From NCBI RefSeq assembly GCF_001679485.1, contig NZ_LZOZ01000014.1:124001-188000 (forward strand): a stretch of DNA of 64,000 nt, read 5' to 3'. Both the position numbers and the translations under genes were made by a program. Below the pieces are notes generated by a model, which was not told the DNA's origin, searched no databases, and was given only the letters and a program-made list of their open reading frames with translations. Origin of the DNA: Haemophilus sp. CCUG 60358. GTDB taxonomy: Bacteria; Pseudomonadota; Gammaproteobacteria; Enterobacterales; Pasteurellaceae. This document shows positions 8,357 through 18,698 of this stretch, piece after piece. How positions within the stretch are numbered: the stretch's first letter is position 1; each line of letters begins with the position of its first letter.

Positions 8357-9745
8357 ATGACAAAATTTAATAAAACGCTATTAGCAATGACCACATTGTT
8401 AGTAGCAAGCGGTGCAAATGCAGCCGCATTCCAATTAGCAGAAGTTTCTACATCAGGTCTTGGTCGTGCTTATGCCGGTGAAGCAGCAATTGCTGATAAT
8501 GCTGCAGTAGTTGCCACTAACCCTGCATTAATGAGCTTATTCAAAACTAATCAATTCTCTGTGGGCGGCGTTTATGTGGATTCTAAAATTCATATGAGTG
8601 GTCCAGTTACAGTGACTTCTCCACTGAATCAAACCCCAAAAAATCCAACAGGTACTTTAGCAACAGGTTCTGCACATTATAATAATGTTGTTCCTGGTTC
8701 ATTGATTCCGAATATGTATTTTGTGGCACCAATCAATGATAAATTTGCCATTGGTGGTGGAATGAACGTGAATTTTGGATTGAAAAGCGAATACAGTAAT
8801 ACCTATGATGCAGGCGTATTTGGTGGTACCACAGATTTAAGTGCAATTAATTTAAATTTAAGTGGATCATATAAAGTAACGCAAGGGTTAAGTGCCGGAT
8901 TCGGACTAAATGCGATTTATGCTAAAGCTGAAGTTCAACGTAGAGCTGGAATTTTATCTGATGCTGCCAAAAATCCAGATGTAATGACTGTTATGCTTCC
9001 TAATCTTAAAAAAATGGGACTATCTACTCTAAATAATACAGCAGCATCATTGAAAAGATTGCGAGCACTGGAGAAAGATAGCACTATTACACATTTACAA
9101 GATAAAAATGCATGGGGTTTCGGTTGGAATGCAGGTTTAATGTATGAGTTCAACGAAAATAACCGTGTAGGTTTAGCTTATCATTCAAAAGTTGATATTG
9201 ATTTTGAAGATGATGCAGCGATTGGAAATGGGCGTACAGGTCCTGGTGGATTAACATTACATTTACCAGATTATTTAGAATTATCAGGTTTCCACCAAGT
9301 TACAGATAATTTGGCATTGCACTATAGCTACAAATTTACACATTGGAGTCGTTTCAAAGAGTTACACGCGACATTTGATGATGGAGAGTTAGCTTTCCAT
9401 AAAGATGAAAAATACCGTAGCAACTCTCGTTATGCATTAGGTGCAACCTATAATGTAAATGATAAATTAACGCTCCGTGCCGGTATTGCTTATGATGAAG
9501 CGGCTGCGCCAACAGAGCATGCAAGTGCATCTATTCCAGATACTGATCGTATGTGGTATAGCGTAGGGGCAACTTATAAATTTACCCCGAATCTTTCTAT
9601 TGATACGGGATTTGCGCACTTACGTGGTAAAAAACTTAACTTTACCGAGAAACAATCAATTGGCAACTTAGCGACTGTTACAGCAAACTATACGTCTAAA
9701 GCAAGTGCTAACCTTTACGGTTTAAACTTAAACTACAGTTTCTAA
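8357..9745 (+). CDS. fadL: Long-chain fatty acid outer membrane channel, P1 type
   Basis: FadL-family 14-stranded barrel (H. influenzae outer membrane protein P1, ompP1) that takes up long-chain fatty acids. The signal peptide is MTKFNKTLLAMTTLLVASGANA. The mature N-terminus AAFQLAEVSTSGLGRAYAGEAA is the FadL hatch signature, followed by DNAAVVATNPALMSLF. It ends in an aromatic residue (LNLNYSF). Length (462) matches P1. The stretch at residues 195-250 (NPDVMTVMLPNLKKMGLST and onward) looks like a variable surface loop. It has its own terminator. Confidence 0.95.
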   Translation: MTKFNKTLLAMTTLLVASGANAAAFQLAEVSTSGLGRAYAGEAAIADNAAVVATNPALMSLFKTNQFSVGGVYVDSKIHMSGPVTVTSPLNQTPKNPTGTLATGSAHYNNVVPGSLIPNMYFVAPINDKFAIGGGMNVNFGLKSEYSNTYDAGVFGGTTDLSAINLNLSGSYKVTQGLSAGFGLNAIYAKAEVQRRAGILSDAAKNPDVMTVMLPNLKKMGLSTLNNTAASLKRLRALEKDSTITHLQDKNAWGFGWNAGLMYEFNENNRVGLAYHSKVDIDFEDDAAIGNGRTGPGGLTLHLPDYLELSGFHQVTDNLALHYSYKFTHWSRFKELHATFDDGELAFHKDEKYRSNSRYALGATYNVNDKLTLRAGIAYDEAAAPTEHASASIPDTDRMWYSVGATYKFTPNLSIDTGFAHLRGKKLNFTEKQSIGNLATVTANYTSKASANLYGLNLNYSF

Positions 9746-9771
9746 TTTGTTAAAAATTTAGCATAATACGC

Positions 9772-9806
9772 AGCACACCGAATGTATGTTCGGTGTGCTT
9801 TTTTCT
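9772..9806 (+). terminator. Terminator after fadL
   Basis: An 11-bp perfect stem (AGCACACCGAA, TGTATG loop, inverse arm) is followed by a run of six T. Strong intrinsic terminator. Confidence 0.9.
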
Positions 9807-9834
9807 TATATCAATCCATAAAAACGAGAGAAAA

Positions 9835-10374
9835 ATGACCGCACTTTTTTATGCTTATATGGATTCACCAATTGGTCGGTTATTAATGCTTTCTGATGGT
9901 GAACATCTTACAAATTTAGATTGTGAGTTAGAACAAACCATGCCAAATCCAAATTGGATTTTACGAGAAGATTTACCGCTTTTTGAAAAAGTGCGGTGCG
10001 CTTTAATGCGTTATTTTAATGGCGATCCAGAAAGTTTCTCCGATATTCCTTTATCGCCTAAAGGTACCGCATTTCAACAAGCGATTTGGAAAGCATTACG
10101 TCAAATTCCTTATGGTAAAACGGCGAGTTATGGCGGGTTAGCAGAAAGCATTAATAATCCCAAGGCGGTGCGTGCCGTTGGTGGTGCAGTAGGGAGTAAT
10201 CCCATTAGTATTATCATTCCATGTCATCGTGTATTAGGAAAAAAATGTGAAATCACTGGTTTTGGTGGTGGATTGCCAGCAAAACGCTTTTTATTGAAAC
10301 TAGAAAATATTCCTTACATCGACAAAGGCGTAGAATACGTTAAACCGAAATTATTGAAGAAATACCACGAATGA
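9835..10374 (+). CDS. ogt: Methylated-DNA--protein-cysteine methyltransferase
   Basis: Suicide repair enzyme that removes methyl groups from O6-methylguanine. The start is the ATG at 9835, behind GAGAG; upstream in-frame codons lie in the fadL terminator. This gives 179 residues. The active-site motif IIPCHRV puts the acceptor cysteine at residue 130, and [23 protein letters not shown] and NPI are the DNA-binding and arginine-finger segments. The start codon runs straight into an uptake signal (ATGACCGCACTT). It overlaps mutH by 4 bases (ATGA). Confidence 0.95.
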   Translation: MTALFYAYMDSPIGRLLMLSDGEHLTNLDCELEQTMPNPNWILREDLPLFEKVRCALMRYFNGDPESFSDIPLSPKGTAFQQAIWKALRQIPYGKTASYGGLAESINNPKAVRAVGGAVGSNPISIIIPCHRVLGKKCEITGFGGGLPAKRFLLKLENIPYIDKGVEYVKPKLLKKYHE

Positions 10375-11042
10375 TCCCACAAACCGAACAAGCCTTATTA
10401 GAAAAAGCGCAATCTATTGCGGGGTTAACCTTTGGCGAACTTGCAGATGAATTAAATATTCCCGTTCCGCCTGATTTAAAACGCGATAAAGGTTGGGTTG
10501 GAATGTTGCTTGAAACCGCATTGGGGGCGACTGCCGGCAGTAAAGCAGAGCAGGACTTTTCCCATTTAGGCATTGAATTAAAAACGTTGCCCATTAATGC
10601 AGAAGGTTTTCCGTTGGAAACCACGTTTGTGAGTCTTGCGCCTTTGGTTCAAAATTCGGGCGTGAATTGGGAAAATTCGCACGTTCGCCATAAATTATCG
10701 AAAGTTTTGTGGATTCCTATTGAAGGCAGTCGAGATATCCCTTTGCGTGAGCGCCATATTGGCCAACCTATCTTATGGCAACCTTCGGCTGAACAAGAAC
10801 ATCAATTACGCCAAGATTGGGAAGAGTTGATGGATTATATTGTGCTCGGGAAGTTAGATCAGATTACGGCGCGTATTGGTGAAGTCATGCAACTGCGTCC
10901 AAAAGGTGCAAACAGCAAAGCTATCACAAAAGGCATTGGTAAAAATGGGGAAGTGATTGATACCTTACCGCTGGGGTTTTATTTACGGAAAGAATTTACG
11001 GCAGGCATTTTAAACGCTTTTCTTAATCATAAAAATGGGTGA
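10371..11042 (+). CDS. mutH: DNA mismatch repair endonuclease MutH
   Basis: Nicks the unmethylated strand at hemimethylated GATC sites during methyl-directed mismatch repair. The 223 residues match the family. The catalytic Asp-Glu-x-Lys set is visible at D62, E69 and K71 ([14 protein letters not shown]). It is translationally coupled to ogt through an ATGA overlap, placing two DNA-repair functions in one transcript. A bidirectional terminator follows. Confidence 0.96.
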   Translation: MIPQTEQALLEKAQSIAGLTFGELADELNIPVPPDLKRDKGWVGMLLETALGATAGSKAEQDFSHLGIELKTLPINAEGFPLETTFVSLAPLVQNSGVNWENSHVRHKLSKVLWIPIEGSRDIPLRERHIGQPILWQPSAEQEHQLRQDWEELMDYIVLGKLDQITARIGEVMQLRPKGANSKAITKGIGKNGEVIDTLPLGFYLRKEFTAGILNAFLNHKNG

Positions 11043-11064
11043 CTCATCACCCATTTTTTATTTC
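11032..11064. terminator. Bidirectional terminator, mutH/tilS
   Basis: AAAATGGGTGA, a CTCA loop and TCACCCATTTT form an 11-bp stem with A and T tracts on both sides, between the converging mutH and tilS. The stem overlaps the last bases of both genes. Confidence 0.8.
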
Positions 11065-12350
11065 TCTAAGTTCTGAAAAACACGGAAAAAACCCACCGCA
11101 CTTTGTAAAGTCTCACCATAAAAAATGAGTGGAACACGATTTCGTTGCCAAGGCGGAACACCGAGCTCTTGCCAGATTTTTTTCATGGTTTCGGCAGGGC
11201 GATTATGTTGGCGTTTTACTTTGCCAGTATAAGCAAATCGTATTTGAATCGGCTCTTGTGTATCAGCAAGTTGAACCTGTTTTTCGTTCCAATTGACTAA
11301 AATGCCTTTCGCGTTGTGGGCTGCACAAATTGTTCCAAGATTATCAGGTAAGGTAATCTGTTGATTTAACGGCATATCAAGGCAAGTTTGCGACAAATCA
11401 GCGAGTTTTCCGGTTAAATAGAGACATTGTTGATAACGACGAATAATATGCTCCCCAAGTTGAAATTGTGGGGATGCATCCGCTTTGGCCTGAATAACAT
11501 CATCAATAATATGCATTAATTGAACCTGCGTTGGCATGGCAATTTGATTTTTAGCCAACCACATACGCAAAAGTGAGGTTTGTTTTTGCGATGAATAGTC
11601 TAGAAAGTTTATGAGCGAAAACTGTTTTTGATCCTCAAGAATGTGCTGCTCAAAGCAGGTCTGTAATAATTCATTAATCAGTTGTTGTTGCTCAAAACAA
11701 TGTTGTGCGGCATGCTGAACTGCATGATCAAAATGTCTCCAGCGTTGGCGTATTTCAGGCAAAATTTGGTTACGTAAGAAATTGCGATCGTAATGATTGT
11801 CTTGATTGCTTTCGTCTTCGACCCAAGACAGAGTTTCTCGCTGAACGTAATCTTCTAATTCATAGCGGCTAAAAGAAAGGAGTGGGCGTAGAATAGGCAT
11901 TCCGAATAATTGGCTTTCTTTTTGCATAGCACCTAAACCTTGTAATCCAGCTCCGCGTTTTAGCGCCAGGAAAAAAGTCTCAGTTTGATCATTTAAATGA
12001 TGTGCAGTGACCAGATATTCATCTGGCTGAATATGTTTTAAAATCGCCCGATAACGAGCTTCTCTTGCGCCCGCTTCAATGCCATTGTGCATTTCCACTT
12101 TGACTTTTTCAATAATAAGTGGAATGGCAAATTGCTCACAGAGTTGTTGGCAATGAGTCGTCCAAGTATCCGCATTCGGGCTTAATCCGTGATGGATATG
12201 AATAGCTCGCAGACTTAAGTGCGGTCGTTTTTCGCTGAGTTTTTTAACTAAAGAAAGCAGTGCAGTTGAATCCAAACCACCGCTAAAAGCGATGAGAAGC
12301 TTATTGGCGGTGGTTGGGATTTGAGCTTGGAATAATGAAAAAAGATCCAT
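11058..12350 (-). CDS. tilS: tRNA(Ile)-lysidine synthase
   Basis: Converts C34 of the CAU anticodon of tRNA-Ile2 to lysidine, switching it from Met to Ile decoding; essential in bacteria. The PP-loop ATPase motif is LLIAFSGGLDSTAL (about residues 19-32), followed by HIHHGLSPNADTW and HHLNDQTETFFL. A C-terminal tRNA-binding domain contains AYTGKVKRQHNRPAETMKK. 430 residues, normal. Its ATG overlaps the pdxY stop (TAATG). Confidence 0.95.
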   Translation of the reverse strand: MDLFSLFQAQIPTTANKLLIAFSGGLDSTALLSLVKKLSEKRPHLSLRAIHIHHGLSPNADTWTTHCQQLCEQFAIPLIIEKVKVEMHNGIEAGAREARYRAILKHIQPDEYLVTAHHLNDQTETFFLALKRGAGLQGLGAMQKESQLFGMPILRPLLSFSRYELEDYVQRETLSWVEDESNQDNHYDRNFLRNQILPEIRQRWRHFDHAVQHAAQHCFEQQQLINELLQTCFEQHILEDQKQFSLINFLDYSSQKQTSLLRMWLAKNQIAMPTQVQLMHIIDDVIQAKADASPQFQLGEHIIRRYQQCLYLTGKLADLSQTCLDMPLNQQITLPDNLGTICAAHNAKGILVNWNEKQVQLADTQEPIQIRFAYTGKVKRQHNRPAETMKKIWQELGVPPWQRNRVPLIFYGETLQSAVGFFRVFQNLEK

Positions 12351-13216
12351 TAGGCAACTTTAACAGCTTTGTAGTTTGTGCTTGGATTTAAGATCTCAAA
12401 ACGTGCAGCAATAGGTTGGAGTTCGTAAGATTTCAAATCAAACGTAGTTTTCATTACACCCGCCACAGCATTATTCATTTTTTCAAAAGCTTCAACATCG
12501 TTGCCACAGTTTAAGTAATGTGCCAAGAAAGTCCCCGCAATTAAATCACCCACACCAACAGGTTCAAAGTTAAATTTATAAAGCGGACGGCTTAAATGCC
12601 ATACACCTTCAGGTGTCGCCATAATAATTTCAAAGGTATCAGGATCATTTAATTTACCCGCTTTACCTAAGTGTTTAACCAACACTTTTTTCACACCTTT
12701 AGCCACTAATGCATTGGCGGCTTTCAGCACATCGTCAAACGTATTGATAGGGAAGTCAGAAAGCGTACGAAGTTCGGAAAGATTTGGGGTCATGATATCC
12801 GCACGTGGAATGGCTTTTTCAATTAAGCGTTCACGTACACCATCGGCGACCACGCAGACTTTTTCGGCATTTGGCATAACAGGATCGCACAAGTAAAGTG
12901 CATTTGGGTTACGTGCTTTGATTTTCTCTAAAGCATAGATAATTTTGTCAACTTGTTCAGCTGAACCTAAATAGCCAGAAAGCAACGCATCACATTCTTG
13001 CAGTTTTCCAATGGCATCTAAACCGTTGGCGATTTCACCAATTTGCTCTTGTGGAATCACCATCCCCGTCCATTTGCCATATTGGGTATGGTTAGAGAAT
13101 TGCACGGTATTGAGTGCCCATACATCCACGCCTAATAGCTGCATTGGGAAGGTGGCAGATTTATTACCGGCAAAACCATAAACTACGTGAGATTGGATTG
13201 CTAATACGTTTTTCAT
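12350..13216 (-). CDS. pdxY: Pyridoxal kinase PdxY
   Basis: Ribokinase-family kinase that phosphorylates pyridoxal in the vitamin B6 salvage pathway. The 288 residues match PdxY. Visible are the N-terminal [21 protein letters not shown], the [11 protein letters not shown] segment and the C-terminal anion hole with catalytic Asp in [16 protein letters not shown]. First gene of a pdxY-tilS pair. Confidence 0.94.
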   Translation of the reverse strand: MKNVLAIQSHVVYGFAGNKSATFPMQLLGVDVWALNTVQFSNHTQYGKWTGMVIPQEQIGEIANGLDAIGKLQECDALLSGYLGSAEQVDKIIYALEKIKARNPNALYLCDPVMPNAEKVCVVADGVRERLIEKAIPRADIMTPNLSELRTLSDFPINTFDDVLKAANALVAKGVKKVLVKHLGKAGKLNDPDTFEIIMATPEGVWHLSRPLYKFNFEPVGVGDLIAGTFLAHYLNCGNDVEAFEKMNNAVAGVMKTTFDLKSYELQPIAARFEILNPSTNYKAVKVA

Positions 13217-13296
13217 TTTGAGTTCTCCTTTTATATTATTTTAGGCATTGATGCTGTTTCTTGCATCCATGCTACATTTTTTTCAAAACACAAAAA

Positions 13297-13325
13297 AGAG
13301 CGGTTAAACTAACCGCTCTTTTTCT
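13297..13325 (-). terminator. Terminator after accA
   Basis: AGAGCGGTT, a 5-base loop and the inverse arm form a 9-bp stem extended by A/T pairs, followed on the minus strand by a T run. It separates accA from pdxY. Confidence 0.85.
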
Positions 13326-13331
13326 ATTTTA

Positions 13332-14279
13332 TTAACAATAACCATAAGACATTAAACGTTCGTAACGTCTTTCTAATAAGCCATCTTTGTCGAAGGTATC
13401 GAGTTCGTTGAGTTCTTCAAGGAGGCATTGTTTTAAATTACGTGCCATTTCATGATAATTACGATGCGCACCACCTAATGGCTCTTGAACGATATTATCA
13501 ATTAAACCTAACTCTTTTAAACGAGCGGCTGTTAAGCCCATGACTTCGGCTGCGGTTGACGCTTTTTCTGCGCTTTTCCATAAGATAGAAGCACAGCCTT
13601 CTGGTGAAATAACGGAATAAGTTGAATATTGCAACATATTTACTTTGTCGCCGACACCAATGGCTAATGCACCACCAGAGCCGCCTTCACCGATTACCGT
13701 ACAGATAACAGGCACTTTTAAGGTAGACATTTCACGTAAGTTACGAGCAATGGCTTCAGATTGACCACGTTCTTCCGCACCGATGCCCGGGTAAGCCCCA
13801 GGTGTGTCGATAAAGGTAATAATAGGTAAGTTAAAACGCTCAGCCATTTGCATTAAACGTAATGCTTTACGATAGCCTTCAGGTGCTGGCATACCAAAGT
13901 TACGTGTTACTTTGTCTTTTACTGTACGACCTTTTTGGTGACCGATAATCATCACTGCGCGACCATCTAAACGAGCAAGACCACCTACGATTGCTTTATC
14001 ATCTGCAAAGGCACGATCGCCTGCAAGTTCTTGGAAATCAGTGAAAATATGTTCGATATAATCAAGCGTGTATGGACGATTTGGGTGACGTGCCATACGA
14101 GAAACCTGCCATGCATCAAGATTTGCAAAGGTTTTTTGGGTTAATTCATCGCTTTTCTTTTGTAAGCGTTTAATTTCATCGTGTAAATCAATTTTGTCAT
14201 CAGATGCTGAACGTAGTGCTTCAATTTTGGCTTCAAGTTCAGCAATAGGTAATTCAAAATCTAAATATTCTTGGCTCAT
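13332..14279 (-). CDS. accA: Acetyl-CoA carboxylase carboxyltransferase subunit alpha
   Basis: Alpha half of the carboxyltransferase that moves CO2 from biotin-BCCP to acetyl-CoA, the first step of fatty acid synthesis. The 315 residues are typical. The sequence opens with [18 protein letters not shown]; the crotonase-like core shows [33 protein letters not shown] and [15 protein letters not shown]. As usual, accD is not adjacent. Terminator-flanked, so probably monocistronic. Confidence 0.97.
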   Translation of the reverse strand: MSQEYLDFELPIAELEAKIEALRSASDDKIDLHDEIKRLQKKSDELTQKTFANLDAWQVSRMARHPNRPYTLDYIEHIFTDFQELAGDRAFADDKAIVGGLARLDGRAVMIIGHQKGRTVKDKVTRNFGMPAPEGYRKALRLMQMAERFNLPIITFIDTPGAYPGIGAEERGQSEAIARNLREMSTLKVPVICTVIGEGGSGGALAIGVGDKVNMLQYSTYSVISPEGCASILWKSAEKASTAAEVMGLTAARLKELGLIDNIVQEPLGGAHRNYHEMARNLKQCLLEELNELDTFDKDGLLERRYERLMSYGYC

Positions 14280-14366
14280 TTCTTATCCTAAAATATCGTC
14301 AAAAGTTGCCCGCACTTTATCAAGATTTAAGGTGCGGTGCAAATGGTTTTCACTGGTTGGAGCGGA

Positions 14367-15152
14367 TTATAAATATTCCTTTTTTAGTAATGATAACAAA
14401 AACAAAAATGCGGAACAAATCACGACAGAAGGCCCCGCAGCGGTATCATAAAAGGCGGAAAGGAATAACCCGCCAACGACGGAAAGCATACTGATTAAAA
14501 TCGCAATAAACACCATTTGTTCAGGTGTTTTGGCAAAACGTCTTGCTGTTGCGGCGGGAATAATTAAGAGTGATGTAATAATCAGAGCCCCAACAAACTT
14601 CATACTTAATGCGATCGTCAGTGCGGTCAAAATCATTAAAATAAATCGCATTTTTTTAATGTTAATGCCTTCCACTTGAGCCAGTTCAGGCGAAACTGTG
14701 GTGGAGAGTAAGGCTTGCCAGAAGTAAAGTAGTGTGCCTAATATAATGACGACACCCGCGCCAATGTAAGGTAAGTCGTTAAAATTAATGGCAAGCAAAT
14801 CTCCAAAAAGATAACTCATTAAGTCTACGCGGACATTTTTAAGTAAGCCAACCGTGACTACACCAAGGGAAAGACAACTGTGTGCGATAATTCCTAAAAG
14901 GGTATCCACTGAAAATTGCGTGTTACTTTCGAGCCACACCATTAATACGGCGAGAATAATCGTCAAAATTACAATGGCAACATAAGGATTAATTTGTAGG
15001 AAAATGCCTAACGCCACACCGAGTAAGGCAGAGTGGGAAAGGGTATCACCAAAATAAGCCATTTTACGCCACACCACAAAAGCACCCAGTGGTGCGGTAA
15101 TTAAGGAAAGCAGTAATCCCGTAAGCAAGGCGGGAAATAAAATCTCAAACAT
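14367..15152 (-). CDS. znuB: Zinc ABC transporter permease ZnuB
   Basis: Inner-membrane permease of the high-affinity zinc importer ZnuABC. The 261 residues form about seven to eight membrane helices. The ABC-3 family pattern is clear: GAFVVWRKMAYFGDTLSHSALLGVALG near the start, EGINIKKMRFILM as the ATPase-coupling loop, then LIITSLLIIPAATARR. Nine bases separate it from znuC. The binding protein ZnuA is not in the window. Confidence 0.94.
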   Translation of the reverse strand: MFEILFPALLTGLLLSLITAPLGAFVVWRKMAYFGDTLSHSALLGVALGIFLQINPYVAIVILTIILAVLMVWLESNTQFSVDTLLGIIAHSCLSLGVVTVGLLKNVRVDLMSYLFGDLLAINFNDLPYIGAGVVIILGTLLYFWQALLSTTVSPELAQVEGINIKKMRFILMILTALTIALSMKFVGALIITSLLIIPAATARRFAKTPEQMVFIAILISMLSVVGGLFLSAFYDTAAGPSVVICSAFLFLLSLLKKEYL

Positions 15153-15161
15153 GATTTTTCC

Positions 15162-15956
15162 TTATTGTTGGCATTCAGATGGATTGGCACTGCAACTACA
15201 AACATCACCGTGCATATTATGATGATGATTATGATGGTGCGTATAAAAGCCCACATTTTGTGAGATTTGGTTGCCCCAAAGGCGTATAAATGTTGGATCA
15301 TTCGATAAACTTTCGGGTGTGCCGGCACAGCGAATATGTTGATTGATGCACAACACTTCTTTACTGTCCGCCATCACGATATGCAAATCATGGGAAACCA
15401 TTAAAACCGCACAATTTAAGGCTTGTTGAGTACGGTGAATCAGCTGATAAAGTTCAGCTTGACCATTAATATCGACCCCTTGAGTTGGTTCATCTAGCAC
15501 CAGTAAATTGGGTTTGTTCAAAATCGCACGAGCTAATAACACGCGTTGCATTTCCCCACCTGAGAGTTTTTGCATATTATTTTTTCTCAAATGAGTGATA
15601 GAGAGTTGCTCAAGTGCGGTTGATATTTCTTGCGTTTTAACACCTTTTTTGAGTGCCAGAAAACGCTCAACCGTCATTGGTAAGCTGTGATCGAGGTGAA
15701 TTTTTTGTGGGACATAGCCAATTCTGACATTGGTGCTATAAATCACCTCACCGGATGTCGGCGGTTGTAATTTTAATAAGGTTTTCAAGAGGGTCGATTT
15801 CCCCCCACCATTTGGGCCTACAATGGTGATAATTGAATTAGGATAAATGCTGAAATTAATATCCCGTAATGCTGTCTTTTGTTCAAAGACCACATTGATA
15901 TTTTTCAGCGTAATTAATGGTGTTGGTTGGGCTGGTTGAATGGCGTGAATCTGCAT
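15162..15956 (-). CDS. znuC: Zinc ABC transporter ATP-binding protein ZnuC
   Basis: ATPase of the zinc importer. Walker A is [12 protein letters not shown] (about residues 48-59), the signature is [14 protein letters not shown], and Walker B is [12 protein letters not shown]. The C-terminus has a metal-ligand-rich tail, [18 protein letters not shown], that could bind zinc and sense supply; this is an inference. First gene of znuCB and divergent from the M23 peptidase gene. Confidence 0.94.
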   Translation of the reverse strand: MQIHAIQPAQPTPLITLKNINVVFEQKTALRDINFSIYPNSIITIVGPNGGGKSTLLKTLLKLQPPTSGEVIYSTNVRIGYVPQKIHLDHSLPMTVERFLALKKGVKTQEISTALEQLSITHLRKNNMQKLSGGEMQRVLLARAILNKPNLLVLDEPTQGVDINGQAELYQLIHRTQQALNCAVLMVSHDLHIVMADSKEVLCINQHIRCAGTPESLSNDPTFIRLWGNQISQNVGFYTHHHNHHHNMHGDVCSCSANPSECQQ

Positions 15957-15970
15957 AATCCCCCCTTTAA

Positions 15971-15996
15971 AAATGGCTCACTAAAATAGCTCATTT
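15971..15996. promoter_or_regulatory. Possible Zur-like dyad upstream of znuC
   Basis: An AT-rich segment with AAATG and CATTT ends lies 15-40 bases upstream of znuC. The inner part is poorly symmetric compared with the known Zur box, so the call rests mainly on position and the GAAATG half. Confidence 0.2.
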
Positions 15997-16022
15997 CCTT
16001 GTTTTTCTCAAGAAATTCTGAC

Positions 16023-16043
16023 TATGCCTAATATTTAGGCATA
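16023..16043. promoter_or_regulatory. 21-bp palindrome between znuC and the M23 peptidase gene
   Basis: Arm TATGCCTAA, spacer TAT, arm TTAGGCATA: 9 bp of perfect dyad symmetry, with no T tract behind it. It lies 67 bases upstream of znuC and 92 upstream of the peptidase gene. The regulator is not recognised. Confidence 0.5.
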
Positions 16044-16134
16044 AGATTTGACATTTTTAGGGTAAAATGAATTTTTTTTAGAGTTTGTAGTCTGAAGAGC
16101 GAAAAGCTTTTTATTCATTTTAAAGGTATCTATT

Positions 16135-17610
16135 TTGCAACACGTTAAATTAGCTAGAGATCGACGGAAACGAAAATCCCGTATAAAAGCGGCGATTTTT
16201 TTTGCCGCACTTTTGCTTATTTTAACGGGTATTTTCCTCGCTTTTAAAGATACCGCTGATTATGATCCTTCTTTGCAAAGTAATCTTGAGCCAGAGATGG
16301 TGGATAACGTTCAATATCAATCCCTTACACCTGAAAAAACAGAATCAGATAAGCAACAAACTCAAGCAGGCGAACATCCTGAAACTAAGCAGAATGCGAA
16401 TACGGAAGATGCGACTTCTTACGATGATGATCTTCAAGCCAAAGATGATGAAGTAGATGAAATTAAACCACAGTTTGATGAGCTAACTGATTTGCCAAAA
16501 GATGCACAAGATGCGCTCAGTGGCATTTTAGATGTAGCTGATCAGGCATTGCGTATTACCGATCAATTTAGTCATACCGTGGTGCGTGGCGACTCTTTAA
16601 AAGACGTGTTAGAGCTTTCTGGTTTAGAAGATGATACGGCGAAAAATTTAATTGCCGAATATCCTGAATTAAAAAACTTACGCGCCGGTCAGCAGTTCTA
16701 TTGGATTTTAGATAAAGAAGATCAGCTGGAGTATTTAAACTGGTTGGTGTCTGAAAAAGAAGAACGTATTTATGAACGCACGGAAGACGGTAAGTTTAAA
16801 CGCCAAATTCTAGAGAAGAAAAGTATCTGGAAGAAAGAAGTGCTAAAAGGCACGATTAACGGATCCTTTGCTTCAAGTTTACGTGATTTAGGTTTGGATG
16901 GTCGTCAAATCAGCCAATTAAGTTCTGCGTTACAGTGGCAGGTGAGTCTCCAAAAACTCAGTAAAGGGACTAAATTTGCGATTTTAGTGTCTCGCGAATA
17001 TTTAGGCGATAAATTAACGGGGCAAGGTAACGTTGAAGCGATTCATATTATAGCCGATGGTAAGAGTTATTATGGTATTCAAGCGGCGAATGGTCGTTAC
17101 TACGATAAGCAAGGTGAAACTCTTGGTAAAGGCTTTGCGCGTTATCCATTACAACGCCAAGCACGTATTTCGTCACCATTTAACCCAAATCGCCGCCATC
17201 CAGTAACGGGACGTGTTCGCCCACATAAAGGGGTAGACTTTGCTGTCGCACCAGGTACACCAGTTATTGCGCCAGCAGAAGGTGTGGTGGAAAAAGTGGC
17301 TTACCAAGCCGGTGGTGCAGGACGTTATGTTGTGATACGTCATGGTCGTGAATATCAAACGGTGTATATGCATTTAAGTCGTGCTTTAGTTCGAGCAGGG
17401 CAAGCGGTGAAGAAAGGGGAACGTATTGCATTAACAGGGAATACGGGTATTTCAACGGGGCCTCACTTGCACTACGAGTTTCATATCAATGAGCGAGCGG
17501 TGAACCCGCTTACGGTGAAATTACCAGGTACCAGCAGCGGTATGGCAACTGCAGAGCGTAAGCAATTCTTAGTCCGAGCGAAAGAAGTTGAAAGAACATT
17601 AAAATTATAG
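16135..17610 (+). CDS. mepM: Murein endopeptidase, M23 family (MepM/YebA type)
   Basis: Membrane-anchored periplasmic enzyme that cuts peptidoglycan crosslinks. The start is a TTG at 16135 with AAAGG 8 bases upstream; there is no ATG near. A basic N-terminus and one anchor (about residues 18-38) are followed by an acidic linker (40-120). An OapA/LysM-like segment ([16 protein letters not shown]) comes next, then the LytM domain near the C-terminus. Zinc ligands are visible in [16 protein letters not shown], and [11 protein letters not shown] carries the HxH motif. E. coli mepM is also divergent from the znu locus. Confidence 0.92.
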   Translation: MQHVKLARDRRKRKSRIKAAIFFAALLLILTGIFLAFKDTADYDPSLQSNLEPEMVDNVQYQSLTPEKTESDKQQTQAGEHPETKQNANTEDATSYDDDLQAKDDEVDEIKPQFDELTDLPKDAQDALSGILDVADQALRITDQFSHTVVRGDSLKDVLELSGLEDDTAKNLIAEYPELKNLRAGQQFYWILDKEDQLEYLNWLVSEKEERIYERTEDGKFKRQILEKKSIWKKEVLKGTINGSFASSLRDLGLDGRQISQLSSALQWQVSLQKLSKGTKFAILVSREYLGDKLTGQGNVEAIHIIADGKSYYGIQAANGRYYDKQGETLGKGFARYPLQRQARISSPFNPNRRHPVTGRVRPHKGVDFAVAPGTPVIAPAEGVVEKVAYQAGGAGRYVVIRHGREYQTVYMHLSRALVRAGQAVKKGERIALTGNTGISTGPHLHYEFHINERAVNPLTVKLPGTSSGMATAERKQFLVRAKEVERTLKL

Positions 17611-17615
17611 TGAAT

Positions 17616-17646
17616 AAAATGCGGTCAAATTTGACCGCATTTTTTA
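17616..17646 (+). terminator. Terminator after mepM
   Basis: A 28-base perfect palindrome, arm AAAATGCGGTCAAA with no loop bases left unpaired on paper, followed by more T. It is a near-match uptake signal pair (ATGCGGT instead of AGTGCGGT). Confidence 0.85.
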
Positions 17647-17724
17647 TAGGCCTAAAAAATTAGCTGAAAACTGACCGCACTTCATCTTTTCTCTTTTTCC
17701 TCAATATGCTATTCTCTTTGCATT

Positions 17725-17739
17725 TTAGAATTATTCTCA
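17725..17739. promoter_or_regulatory. Fur-like box of the siderophore importer operon
   Basis: TTAGAATTATTCTCA matches the 7-1-7 Fur consensus TGATAATTATTATCA at 12 of 15 positions and ends 5 bases before the ATG at 17745. Iron repression of the four-gene importer is likely. Confidence 0.65.
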
Positions 17740-17744
17740 TTTTT

Positions 17745-18698
17745 ATGATTAAGAGACGTTATCTGATTTTTCTTTTGATAGTGCTTTCCTTTATTTCACT
17801 TTTTCTCGGGGTAAGTACCGTTAATTTGCAAGGGTTACTGAATTTTGAAGGTAATCAATGGCAGATCTTTTTAATTAGTCGCGTGCCTCGTTTAATTAGT
17901 ATCTTAATTGCTGGCGCATCCCTAAGTATTTGTGGTTTAGTGATGCAGCAACTCAGTCGAAACCGATTTGTTTCTCCCACCACTGCGGGCACCATGGATA
18001 GTGCAAGATTAGGGATTTTAATGGCGATGCTGTTTTTCCCAACGGCTTCGATGTTGTTAAAAACCACTATTGCAGTCATCGTGTCTTTCCTTGGAACATT
18101 GTTATTTATGACGATTCTGTCCCGTTTGAAATTCAAGGACACGATTTTTGTGCCTTTAGTGGGTATTATGTTCGGTAATATCATCAGTTCAATTACTGCC
18201 TTCATCGCTTACAAAGAAGATTTATTGCAAAACTTATCCGGGTGGCTACAAGGGGACTTTTCTCTTGTGATGTCAGGCCGTTATGAATTGTTGTATTTCA
18301 GTATTCCTACACTCATCGTGGCTTATTTATTTGCGCATCGTTTTTCTATTGTTGGGATGGGGAAAGATTTTGCGGTTAATCTAGGTCTAAATTACAACCA
18401 AGTACTTTATCTCGGTCTGCTCATTGTGGCAGTGGTGTCTTCGATTATTATCGTATCTGTTGGCGTGATCCCTTTCTTAGGGTTAATTATCCCGAATATC
18501 GTCACACTTTATTTGGGTGATAACTTGAAGAAAGTGTTATCTCATACCGCCTTATTAGGTGCGGTATTTGTCTTATTCTGCGATATTTTAGGGCGAAGTG
18601 TAATTTATCCTTATGAGATTTCTATTAATGCCGTAGTTGGTGTATTTGGCAGTGGTATCTTCTTATTTTTATTATTAAAGCGGTATAGAAATGGCTAA
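17745..18698 (+). CDS. Siderophore ABC transporter permease (FecCD family), first subunit
   Basis: Inner-membrane permease of an iron-siderophore importer of the BtuC/FecCD type. I prefer the ATG at 17745 (MIKRRYLIFLL); a start at 17706 is open but reads through the Fur-like box. Neither has a good ribosome-binding site. The 317 residues give about nine to ten helices, with the family motifs RVPRLISILIAGASLSICGLVMQQLSRN and VGVIPFLGLIIPN. It overlaps the second permease by 8 bases. The set resembles the CeuBCDE/YclNOPQ/VctDGCP group; the substrate is unproven. Confidence 0.9.
   Translation: MIKRRYLIFLLIVLSFISLFLGVSTVNLQGLLNFEGNQWQIFLISRVPRLISILIAGASLSICGLVMQQLSRNRFVSPTTAGTMDSARLGILMAMLFFPTASMLLKTTIAVIVSFLGTLLFMTILSRLKFKDTIFVPLVGIMFGNIISSITAFIAYKEDLLQNLSGWLQGDFSLVMSGRYELLYFSIPTLIVAYLFAHRFSIVGMGKDFAVNLGLNYNQVLYLGLLIVAVVSSIIIVSVGVIPFLGLIIPNIVTLYLGDNLKKVLSHTALLGAVFVLFCDILGRSVIYPYEISINAVVGVFGSGIFLFLLLKRYRNG

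Noticed and set aside
17706..17744. Longer N-terminus of the first siderophore permease
   Set aside because: The extra 13 codons cross the Fur-like box and have no ribosome-binding site; the ATG at 17745 is preferred but not proven.
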